Source of the DNA: Desulfobacterales bacterium
Lineage (GTDB): Bacteria; Desulfobacterota; DSM-4660; Desulfatiglandales; JALVZP01
Reading direction: 5' to 3'
NCBI GenBank assembly: GCA_027064285.1
Contig: JAMOPX010000197.1
Coordinates: forward strand, 1 to 7,008
DNA: 7,008 nucleotides
The notes below the pieces were generated by a model, which had not been told where the DNA came from, searched no databases, and saw only the letters and a program-made list of their open reading frames with translations. Position 1 is the stretch's first letter, and every line of letters begins with the position of its first letter. The translations under genes were made by a program, and so were the position numbers. Positions 1 to 5,108 of the stretch are shown piece by piece.

Positions 1-403
1 GAGGAGAATAAAAGAGTATCTCTTTGCCACACTTAGGACAATATGGTTTGCCTATGTTTGAGAAAAGAACCCTTAGGTAATCATAGATTTCTGTTATTGT
101 GCCAACAGTAGATCTGGGATTTCTGTGGGATTCCCATTGTCTTATACATATAGCAGGAGGTAGCCCTTGGATAATATCCACATCTGGTCTTTCTACCTGT
201 TCAATAATCCATTTCTTGCCCACAGATAAGGCGTCTATGTATCTTCTATAAGCCTCCTTGTATATGGTATCTAAGACAAGAGAGGATTTTCCTGAACCAG
301 ATACCCCTGTGATAATCACTAACTGATTCTTGGGAATGTCTACGGAAATGTTCTTCAGGTTGTGTTCTCTTGCACCTCTTATTTTGATATATCCTGTATT
401 CAT
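1..403 (-). CDS. uvrA: UvrA-family excinuclease ATPase, N-terminal 134 residues (runs off the left edge)
   Basis: UvrA is the DNA-damage sensing ATPase of nucleotide excision repair; it loads UvrB on lesions. The visible part has the first Walker A loop (GVSGSGKSS, residues 33-41), the RRY segment (53-55), the NPRSTVGTITEIYDYLR block (95-111) typical of UvrA, and a CPKC pair (122-125) that would begin the first zinc module. ATG 403-401 overlaps the pdxA stop as ATGA, suggesting translational coupling. Two stretches differ from ordinary UvrA. The usual SAYARQF-like segment after RRY reads LSVGKKWII, and the usual QKxxxxNPRS reads QWESHRNPRS. It may therefore be a divergent paralogue (UvrA2-like or an enlarged UvrA) rather than the housekeeping copy. 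The family call is firm; the subtype cannot be settled from 134 residues. Confidence 0.9.
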   Translation of the reverse strand, partial: MNTGYIKIRGAREHNLKNISVDIPKNQLVIITGVSGSGKSSLVLDTIYKEAYRRYIDALSVGKKWIIEQVERPDVDIIQGLPPAICIRQWESHRNPRSTVGTITEIYDYLRVLFSNIGKPYCPKCGKEILFYSP

Positions 404-1437
404 TGGAGTAGCTTGCTTCTGTTTTCTGAAATCAGAACCGCCATTTTTATAGCTGATTTAAGGCTTCTTTCATCTGCTATTCCTTTTCCAGCAATATCAT
501 ATGCTGTTCCATGATCCACAGATGTCCTTACTATGGGCAGTCCAAGAGTGACATTTACTGCATCAGAAAAATGAACAAGCTTTAGTGGAATAAGACCCTG
601 ATCATGATACATGCTTACCACCACATCAAACTTGCCTTTAAATGCCATATAATAAACAGTATCTGCAGGAAGCGGACCATCTATCTTTGTGGACTGATTT
701 TGCTTTTCAAGTGCTTTTTTTACCTTTTCTATAGCTGATGAGATGATTTTTTCTTCGGTTCCATAAAGCCCTTTCTCACCTGCATGGGGATTTAGTGCAG
801 AAACAGCTATCTTTGGCTCCTTTATTCCAAAGTCCTTTATAAGGGCATCCGCAGTTATGTATATGGTTTTATATACCTTTTGCTCTGTAATTAGGTTAGG
901 CACATCTTTTAATGCCACATGGATGGTTACAAGAGAGACCTTTAACCTGTCTCCCGCAAGCATCATGACATAGTCTTTTGAACCTGTTAGATACGCAATA
1001 AAAGGGGTGTGACCATCATATCTAAAACCTGCTTTATGCATGAGATATTTATTTATTGGACAAGTAACTATGGCGCTGATATCTCTGTTCAAGGCCATTT
1101 CAACAGCCTCTTTTATGTAGTGGACCATTGCCTTGCCTGCTTCCACATATGGGAGTCCGGGGGTGTATTCTTTAAGATGAGATACAGGGATTAACTCTAT
1201 AGTTCCCGGCGATCCTAAAGCATGATCAGGGGCTTGTATAGGCCTTATAAAAGGCACATTTTCAGAAGCTAAGCTCTTTCTTGCACCAAGCATTATGTTT
1301 TCATCGCCTATAACCACAGGGATACACATTTCATACAGATGCTTGTCCATTAATGCCTTCAGAATAATCTCTGGACCTACTCCTGAAGGGTCTCCCATGG
1401 TTATACCTATGATTGGTCTGTTATTCTCTGCTCGCAT
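400..1437 (-). CDS. pdxA: 4-hydroxythreonine-4-phosphate dehydrogenase PdxA
   Basis: PdxA oxidises 4-phosphohydroxy-L-threonine with NAD in the DXP-dependent pyridoxal phosphate pathway; the product then goes to PdxJ. The protein of 345 residues has the family signature GDPSGVGPEI (15-24), the substrate motif GHTPF (H143, T144), the GPLPADT loop near residue 264, and the three metal-binding histidines in their usual contexts: H173 (TIHVAL), H218 (NPHAG) and H278 (MYHDQG). Nothing catalytic appears to be missing. I chose ATG 1437 because AAGAGG lies about 9 bases upstream and the GITMGDPSG strand then starts near residue 11; an in-frame TTG at 1455 would add six residues. The gene overlaps the unknown gene upstream by 17 bases and uvrA downstream by 4. 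A PdxA2-like role on another threonate phosphate cannot be fully excluded. Confidence 0.93.
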   Translation of the reverse strand: MRAENNRPIIGITMGDPSGVGPEIILKALMDKHLYEMCIPVVIGDENIMLGARKSLASENVPFIRPIQAPDHALGSPGTIELIPVSHLKEYTPGLPYVEAGKAMVHYIKEAVEMALNRDISAIVTCPINKYLMHKAGFRYDGHTPFIAYLTGSKDYVMMLAGDRLKVSLVTIHVALKDVPNLITEQKVYKTIYITADALIKDFGIKEPKIAVSALNPHAGEKGLYGTEEKIISSAIEKVKKALEKQNQSTKIDGPLPADTVYYMAFKGKFDVVVSMYHDQGLIPLKLVHFSDAVNVTLGLPIVRTSVDHGTAYDIAGKGIADERSLKSAIKMAVLISENRSKLLQ

Positions 1438-1822
1438 TGCTATAAGCCTCTTCAATGCGTTCCTTTATATAAGCAAAAAAGTCTTTTTCCCAAGAATCCA
1501 GATCAAAACAGTATCCATCCTCTCCCTGGAGTCCACCTGGGATCAGATTGCCTTTCTCATCAGGATCTCTGATCATGTCACCATAAAAACATATAGAAAG
1601 CCACCGGTTGTCCGGATCATCATCTATAACATCTATCATTACAAAAAGGTTTCTATCTTTTTGATTTTTATGTCGTCCTCTAAGAGAATAGCTTATACCA
1701 GGCCTTGCCTTAAATTCCAGCTCTACCCCATCTTTTTTCTCCAGCATTTCTTTTAATTCCAAAAAAGCCTCTTTCATAGGACCGTCGCTCCAAGAATTAA
1801 TAAACTCATTTAGTTCCTTCAT
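1421..1822 (-). CDS. Conserved-looking acidic protein of unknown function, 133 aa
   Basis: I do not recognise this protein. With ATG 1822 it has 133 residues, is acidic, and has no signal peptide or membrane helix. It begins with an amphipathic helical stretch (FINSWSDGPMKEAF, then a charged LKEMLEKKDG run), continues with beta-like segments (ISYSLRGRH, LFVMIDVIDDDPDNRWLSICFYGD at about 43-80), then a Gly/Pro-rich loop (GNLIPGG) and a C-terminal helix (FFAYIKERIEEAYSNA). It looks like a small soluble alpha/beta protein. The start at 1822 is supported by AGGTG 5 bases upstream; the open frame continues upstream to a GTG at 1969, but that part is the structured G+C-rich element. It is the first gene of the block leading into pdxA, with a 17-base overlap, so the two are probably co-translated. 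That proximity gives no specific function. Confidence 0.75.
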   Translation of the reverse strand: MKELNEFINSWSDGPMKEAFLELKEMLEKKDGVELEFKARPGISYSLRGRHKNQKDRNLFVMIDVIDDDPDNRWLSICFYGDMIRDPDEKGNLIPGGLQGEDGYCFDLDSWEKDFFAYIKERIEEAYSNASRE

Positions 1823-1843
1823 TTTGTCACCTGCTTGACAAAA
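1822..1843 (-). promoter_or_regulatory. Perfect 8-bp inverted repeat enclosing the ribosome binding site
   Basis: TTTTGTCA - 6 bases - TGACAAAA is a perfect dyad. In the minus-strand RNA the 6-base loop AGCAGG carries the AGG of the Shine-Dalgarno, and the last stem base is the A of the start ATG at 1822. It could act as an RNA hairpin masking the start (riboswitch expression platform or thermometer-like). As DNA, two TGTCA/TGACA half-sites separated by 6 bases also match the spacing of CRP/FNR-type operators. The sequence alone does not choose between these. The hairpin begins one base after the structured element at 1845-1949. Confidence 0.55.
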
Positions 1844-1844
1844 C

Positions 1845-1949
1845 TGCACATTAGTGCACTTCTGGGTGGGGTATTTGTATTCCGCCTTTTCAGGATGGCC
1901 AGCCCCACCTGGCGGTTTTTGACCACCCATAGCCCCTGCACTAAGTGCA
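1845..1949 (-). ncRNA. G+C-rich structured element in the leader of the unknown gene-pdxA-uvrA block
   Basis: This 105-bp island is about 58% G+C over 1861-1940 (hand count) in an A+T-rich setting. Its ends are near-identical inverted copies: TGCACATTAGTGCA at 1845-1858 and TGCACTAAGTGCA at 1937-1949. On the minus strand they pair as an 8-bp closing stem (1851-1858 with 1937-1944). Inside are a 6-bp hairpin with loop CAAAA (1927-1911) and a 7-bp stem GGTGGGG/CCCCACC (1909-1903 with 1871-1865) capped by CCT-GAAA-AGG (1894-1885). The first hairpin needs a G-U pair that is only possible on the minus strand; on the plus strand it becomes C-A. This supports a minus-strand RNA. I could not match it to a riboswitch class I know. 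The alternative is a small MITE-like repeat whose ends are the inverted repeats. Confidence 0.5.
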
Positions 1950-1962
1950 CAAACTCGTCCCT

Positions 1963-2037
1963 TCACCACTGGTTGTTTTTTTCTTCTATCTTCTTTTTCA
2001 GTTCTTTAAGCTTGTGTCTGTATCTTCTTAATTGCAT
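1963..2037 (-). CDS. Possible 24-residue basic leader peptide
   Basis: ATG 2037 opens a 24-codon frame ending at TGA 1965-1963. The product is very basic and helical-looking, with Lys, Arg and Glu making up more than half (RRYRHKLKELKKKIEEK). No Shine-Dalgarno precedes it. The ATG lies only about 4 bases after the start site predicted from the promoter at 2048-2076, so it would have to be translated as a nearly leaderless message. It ends just before the structured element. It could be a leader peptide, the tail of a decayed gene, or chance. Confidence 0.2.
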   Translation of the reverse strand: MQLRRYRHKLKELKKKIEEKNNQW

Positions 2038-2047
2038 TTTGATATTG

Positions 2048-2076
2048 GTTATATTATCATTTTATCTACTAATCAA
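2048..2076 (-). promoter_or_regulatory. Sigma70-like promoter for the unknown gene-pdxA-uvrA block
   Basis: On the minus strand TTGATT (2076-2071, 4 of 6 consensus) is followed after exactly 17 bases by TATAAC (2053-2048, 5 of 6). The expected transcript start near 2041 would give a leader of about 220 nucleotides before ATG 1822, holding the structured element and the ribosome-site hairpin. The -35 lies 5 bases from the perfect 17-bp hairpin at 2082-2119. Confidence 0.5.
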
Positions 2077-2081
2077 GAATA

Positions 2082-2119
2082 TATAAGCCTGTTCAAAAGG
2101 ATTTTTGAACAGGCTTATA
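2082..2119. repeat. Perfect 17-bp inverted repeat with 4-base loop
   Basis: TATAAGCCTGTTCAAAA (2082-2098) is followed by GGAT and its exact reverse complement (2103-2119). No T-tract follows on either strand, so it is not a standard intrinsic terminator. With the IS200/IS605-like hairpin just to its right it could be the opposite end of a small derived element. Other options are an operator for the adjacent promoter or a weak bidirectional stop signal. Confidence 0.65.
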
Positions 2120-2127
2120 ATAATCAT

Positions 2128-2170
2128 ACGCCATTCATCCCAGAGCTGAAGCTTATGGGCTTTCTGGCGT
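2128..2170 (+). mobile_element. Imperfect hairpin resembling an IS200/IS605 right end (remnant)
   Basis: The structure nests symmetrically: ACGCCA, five unpaired bases, CCCA, AGCT, two bases, AGCT, TGGG, five unpaired bases, TGGCGT. The order 'outer arm, TTCATCCC, inner stem-loop, GGGCTTTCT, outer arm' is the layout I associate with right ends of IS200/IS605 elements, where the guide RNA of TnpB also ends. No tnpA or tnpB reading frame is present here, so it would be a remnant or a non-autonomous derivative (PATE/MITE-like). This rests on pattern recognition without database comparison. Confidence 0.45.
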
Positions 2171-2178
2171 GGATTTCT

Positions 2179-2197
2179 GTAAAATATCAAATTTTAC
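2179..2197. repeat. 7-bp inverted repeat GTAAAAT / ATTTTAC
   Basis: The arms at 2179-2185 and 2191-2197 are separated by ATCAA. On the plus strand the stem can be extended by a T-G and a C-G pair. It is the third hairpin in a row within about 115 bases. It could be part of the IS-like remnant or of the region upstream of fur-feoA. No T-tract follows. Confidence 0.4.
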
Positions 2198-2203
2198 GGA
2201 ATA

Positions 2204-2221
2204 CTATAAGTTCTATAAGTT
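2204..2221 (+). repeat. Tandem 9-bp repeat CTATAAGTT x2
   Basis: Two exact, adjacent copies of CTATAAGTT. Each contains TATAAG, which could serve as a -10 for the fur-feoA gene, but I see no convincing -35 at the right distance. Replication slippage is the simplest explanation. Confidence 0.4.
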
Positions 2222-2258
2222 AGGAAAATATAAAAGGAAAACAATTTATTATTACTAC

Positions 2259-2290
2259 AATTATAGTTATCCACATAATTGAGAATAACT
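2259..2290 (+). promoter_or_regulatory. A+T-rich dyads with a DnaA-box match upstream of fur-feoA
   Basis: Two interleaved inverted repeats lie 28-59 bases before the start of fur-feoA: AATTAT-N10-ATAATT (2259-2280) and AGTTAT-N14-ATAACT (2265-2290). A possible -10, TATAGT (2262-2267), lies inside them, though no good -35 is seen. Autoregulation by binding at such an A+T-rich dyad is common for Fur proteins, but this is not a recognisable 19-bp Fur box. The 9-mer TTATCCACA (2267-2275) equals the DnaA-box consensus. Confidence 0.3.
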
Positions 2291-2317
2291 ACAAATCAAG
2301 TCAACAGGTAGATGGCC

Positions 2318-2995
2318 ATGAAAGAAAAGATCAGTGAATTAGAAAAATCCAATTTTAAAGAACTTCTTTTAGAAACAGGCGCTGACAGAATTGAAGATAG
2401 GCTCAATATAATAGAGATATTTCTGGATACAGAAGGACACATTTCCATAGAAGAGCTGTGCGATCTTCTGAGGAAGAGAGGATATAAGTATGAGCAGGAG
2501 TTTGTACAGAAATGTATGGATGATATGGTCAAACTTGGATTTGCACAGAAGAAAAATTTTGAAGGAAAACCCACCTTATATGAACACAGGCATTTAGGAA
2601 AACATCACGATCATATAATCTGTACAAAGTGCGGAAGGATAATTGAATTTAAGGATGATGAGTTAGAACTCTTGCAAAGAAGGATTGCCCAGAGATATGG
2701 TTTTTATATGCTTCAACACAGAATGGAGATATATGGGCTTTGCAATTCCTGTTTATCCAAGAGAAGACCTCTAATGCCTCTTACCATGGGGAAGGAGGGT
2801 GAAAAACTTATTATAAGGGATATAATAGGAGGCAGAGGCATAAGACAAAGACTTGTATCTATGGGTATCAGGATAGGAAATGAGATAGAGGTAATATCTA
2901 ATCCCGGAGCAGGAAGACTTATAATAGCATGTGGCAACACCAGATTTGCGCTTGGAAGAGGTATAGCAAATAAGATTCTGGTTTCTATCACATAA
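2318..2995 (+). CDS. Fur-family metalloregulator fused to a C-terminal FeoA domain
   Basis: Residues 1-148 form a Fur-family unit and 151-225 a FeoA (SH3-like) domain. The Fur part has a winged-helix region (about 25-85), the metal-site signature HHDHIICTKCGRIIEF (96-111) and a second Cys pair, YGLCNSC (139-145); the two pairs would hold structural zinc. The usual TVYRTL of the recognition helix is absent, the matching stretch reading EFVQKCMDDM, so its DNA target may differ from the classic Fur box. The FeoA part opens with MPLTMGKEGE, then GGRGIRQRLVSMGI and ALGRGIANKILV. FeoA normally assists the FeoB ferrous-iron transporter, so an iron-linked regulator is likely. I chose ATG 2318 because AGGT lies 8 bases before it; ATG 2312 would be only 2 bases from that site. 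The gene's 3' end overlaps the convergent kinase gene by 8 bases. No feoB is in the window. Confidence 0.88.
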   Translation: MKEKISELEKSNFKELLLETGADRIEDRLNIIEIFLDTEGHISIEELCDLLRKRGYKYEQEFVQKCMDDMVKLGFAQKKNFEGKPTLYEHRHLGKHHDHIICTKCGRIIEFKDDELELLQRRIAQRYGFYMLQHRMEIYGLCNSCLSKRRPLMPLTMGKEGEKLIIRDIIGGRGIRQRLVSMGIRIGNEIEVISNPGAGRLIIACGNTRFALGRGIANKILVSIT

Positions 2996-3632
2996 GTTTT
3001 TTGAAGATAGGCAGAATTATATCTCTTATCTGTCTGATAAATCTTTCTAAGATGCTTTGATATGCGTATCTTGCTTTTTCTTCTTCACTTACAAGGTGAG
3101 GAGCAAATCTGAGTTTATGCTTTATTATAGCTAAGTTATCATCTAAAAGAAATCTTTCATATATGTATCTTAATATAGGCAAATCAAACTCTTCTCTATA
3201 GATGGCAGCTCCCCAGTCAATTATATATGGATATCCATCCATGCCTATTATTATATTGTTGGCCTTTTTTAAGTCACAGTGAACAATCCCTAAGTCATGT
3301 ATCTTTTTAACAAGCTTTTCTAATGAGTCAAAAAATGTTTTGGGCAGCTTTTCACCTTTTTTTATCTTTCCTAAGCTTGTTCCAGGTATATCTTCTAAGA
3401 CCAATGCAAGACCATCCATGATTCCATAAAATTTGGGTATTCCTTTTATTCCACAAAGCCTACGATATGCTTTTGCTTCTCTCCAAACCAGGAATCTTCC
3501 TATGGTATTTCTGAAGAATGATCCATTTTTTCTGTAGTCCTTTACTATAAGCCTTTTCCCATTTATCTGGGTCCTCCACACAATAGGTCTTGTATTTCCA
3601 GGCCTTCTCTTTATGAGCTCAATTTTATTCAT
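2988..3632 (-). CDS. Small RIO/WaaP-type protein kinase-like protein, substrate unknown
   Basis: The protein of 214 residues carries a minimal eukaryotic-like kinase fold. Visible are a candidate ATP-binding lysine in LIVKDYR (K31), a candidate alpha-C glutamate in WREAKAYR (E52), a hinge-like LVLEDIPG (77-84), the catalytic loop HCDLKKANNIII (118-129; D120, N125), and IIDWG (D139) in place of DFG. The N-lobe is short, as in RIO and Kdo/WaaP-type sugar kinases, and there is no transmembrane or sensor domain. ATG 3632 lies inside the end of dut (8-base overlap), with AGGTGG just upstream; an in-frame TTG at 3650 would add six residues. It closes the thyA-rlmN-dut block and its stop overlaps the last codons of the convergent fur-feoA gene. 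It may phosphorylate a protein or a lipopolysaccharide core sugar; the sequence does not decide. Confidence 0.75.
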   Translation of the reverse strand: MNKIELIKRRPGNTRPIVWRTQINGKRLIVKDYRKNGSFFRNTIGRFLVWREAKAYRRLCGIKGIPKFYGIMDGLALVLEDIPGTSLGKIKKGEKLPKTFFDSLEKLVKKIHDLGIVHCDLKKANNIIIGMDGYPYIIDWGAAIYREEFDLPILRYIYERFLLDDNLAIIKHKLRFAPHLVSEEEKARYAYQSILERFIRQIRDIILPIFKKLM

Positions 3633-4080
3633 ATCCACCTGTGTGTCCAAAGCCTTTGTCTCCTCTTTCAGTAAGACTTAATTCTTCTACATCTTCCATT
3701 ATTGCATGCACAACCTTATTTATTACCATCTGGGCAATCCTGTCTCCTCTCCTTATCCTAAAAGGCCTTTCCCCAAGGTTTATTAATATTATCTTGATTT
3801 CTCCTCTATAGTCAGGATCAATTGTGCCCGGAGAATTTAACATGCCAATTCCATATCTTATAGCAAGACCACTTCTGGGTCTAATCTGAGCCTCAAATCC
3901 CTCAGGGAGTTCTATTGCTATACCTGTTGGAACAAGTGCTCTTTGCCCTGGCATAAGCACCAACTCTGAGGCTACTGCAGCACATATATCCATTCCTACA
4001 GAGCTTTTTGTCATATATCTTGGAAGTGGGATATCTTTGGCATGTTCAAGTCTTTTTACTTTAATCTTCACCTCTTCCAT
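3625..4080 (-). CDS. dut: dUTP diphosphatase (dUTPase), trimeric type
   Basis: It hydrolyses dUTP to dUMP and pyrophosphate, keeping uracil out of DNA and supplying dUMP to thymidylate synthase. All five motifs of the homotrimeric family are present in the 151-residue protein: I, GMDICAA (29-35); II, RPRSGLA (67-73); III, NSPGTIDPDYRGEIKI (82-97); IV, RGDRIAQMVI (111-120); V, RGDKGFGHTG (139-148), which closes over the active site of a neighbouring subunit. The length is normal. ATG 4080 lies within the last codons of rlmN (20-base overlap); an in-frame GTG at 4089 would add three residues, and neither has a strong ribosome site. The kinase gene follows with an 8-base overlap. With thyA two genes upstream, the block holds two consecutive steps of dTMP synthesis. 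Confidence 0.96.
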   Translation of the reverse strand: MEEVKIKVKRLEHAKDIPLPRYMTKSSVGMDICAAVASELVLMPGQRALVPTGIAIELPEGFEAQIRPRSGLAIRYGIGMLNSPGTIDPDYRGEIKIILINLGERPFRIRRGDRIAQMVINKVVHAIMEDVEELSLTERGDKGFGHTGGYE

Positions 4081-5104
4081 AGCTTCCACTTAATTGTCCA
4101 CATGCAGCTAAGATGTCTTTTCCTCTACTTTTTCTTATAATAGCTGTGAGATTTTTATCTATTAGGATCTTTTGAAATCTCAATATCTGATCCCATGAAG
4201 GGGAAGAAAACTCTAAACCCTTTGCAGGATTTAATGGTATAAGATTTATTTTTGCCTTTATTCCTCTTAGCAGATTAATTAGCCTTATGGCATCTTCTTC
4301 ACTGTCATTTATTCCTTTTATAAGTACATACTCAAATGTAATCCTTCTTCTATTTGGAAGAGGAAACTTTTTACAAGCAGAGATAAGCTCTTTTAAAGGA
4401 TATTTTTTGTTTATTGGCATGAGAAAGCTTCTTACCTCATCAGTAGTGGCATTAAGGGAGACAGCCAAATTTACTGTGCAGTCTTTTCCTAAGCTTTCTA
4501 TTTTTGGCACAATTCCGCATGTAGAAACAGTAACCCTTCTGTGAGAGAAATTCATTCCATAAGGATCTATCAATATCTCTATGGCCTTTATCACGGAATC
4601 ATAGTTTGCCAATGGCTCACCCATTCCCATGAATACTATATTTCTGAGTTTTGAGGGTTTACTCATATCCCTTTTTACTTGTACTACTTGTTCCACTATC
4701 TCTGATGTTCTCAGATTCCTTTTAAAACCCTGTTTTGCTGTAAGACAAAATTTGCAACCCATTGCACAGCCTGCCTGAGAGGATACACATATTGTAAAAT
4801 AATCCTTTTCTAACTCTGGAATCAAGACAGATTCAATATAATAGCCATCCCTTAATCTAAAAAGATATTTTTTTGTATGGTCCTCCTTAGATTCCAGCAC
4901 CTTAACAAGTTCCAAAGGATTAAGCACTGCTTCTTCTTTTAGCAGGTTTCTCAACTTTTTTGGTAGATTGCTCATCTGTTCAAAAGAGGGGACAGCCTTT
5001 TTCAGGATCCAATGCCAGATCTGTCTCCCCCGGTAAGGCTCATATCCTTTTTGTTGAATCCATGTCTCTAATTCTTTTCTATTTAAGGACTTTATATCTA
5101 TCAT
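4061..5104 (-). CDS. rlmN: Dual-specificity RNA methyltransferase RlmN (radical SAM)
   Basis: RlmN methylates C2 of A2503 in 23S rRNA and A37 of some tRNAs, using a [4Fe-4S] cluster and SAM. The protein has 347 residues, normal for the family. The cluster motif is CAMGCKFC (C113, C117, C120), preceded by the conserved C106 in ICVSSQAGC. The SAM-binding GMGEPLANYD is near 160. The methyl-carrying catalytic Cys is C335 in KDILAACGQL. The NxxLxxLP-like N-terminus and the GMGEPLANYD context fit RlmN rather than the resistance enzyme Cfr. ATG 5104 follows the thyA stop by 4 bases, with only a weak GAAGAAA-like ribosome site, so translation probably depends on coupling to thyA. If so, correct expression passes through the intein-containing gene. 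Its end overlaps dut by 20 bases. Confidence 0.95.
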   Translation of the reverse strand: MIDIKSLNRKELETWIQQKGYEPYRGRQIWHWILKKAVPSFEQMSNLPKKLRNLLKEEAVLNPLELVKVLESKEDHTKKYLFRLRDGYYIESVLIPELEKDYFTICVSSQAGCAMGCKFCLTAKQGFKRNLRTSEIVEQVVQVKRDMSKPSKLRNIVFMGMGEPLANYDSVIKAIEILIDPYGMNFSHRRVTVSTCGIVPKIESLGKDCTVNLAVSLNATTDEVRSFLMPINKKYPLKELISACKKFPLPNRRRITFEYVLIKGINDSEEDAIRLINLLRGIKAKINLIPLNPAKGLEFSSPSWDQILRFQKILIDKNLTAIIRKSRGKDILAACGQLSGSYGRGED

Positions 5105-5108
5105 GTTT

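Noticed and set aside
1835..1840. TTGACA as a plus-strand -35 box
   Set aside because: No -10-like hexamer lies 15-19 bases downstream; the hexamer is part of the 8-bp dyad.
1903..1921. Plus-strand intrinsic terminator ending in GGCGGTTTTT
   Set aside because: The stem (GCCAG/CTGGC) is short and followed by GG before the T run, no plus-strand gene lies upstream, and these bases fit better in the minus-strand fold.
1421..1969. Longer, 182-residue version of the unknown gene starting at GTG 1969
   Set aside because: The added 49 residues coincide with the G+C-rich inverted-repeat element and look unlike a folded protein; ATG 1822 has a well-placed AGGTG.
1820..2037. In-frame TGA at 1965-1963 joining the mini-ORF to a further open frame, as a selenocysteine codon
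   Set aside because: The continuation ends at a TGA overlapping the start of the unknown gene, its translation has no recognisable motif, and there is no known selenoprotein context. The open frame is explained by base composition.
2259..2290. Replication origin, from the DnaA-box match in an A+T-rich stretch
   Set aside because: Only one exact box was found, with no cluster and no dnaA, dnaN or partition genes nearby.
4061..5104. Cfr-type antibiotic resistance methyltransferase
   Set aside because: Length, the N-terminus and the GMGEPLANYD context fit housekeeping RlmN, and no resistance gene is nearby.
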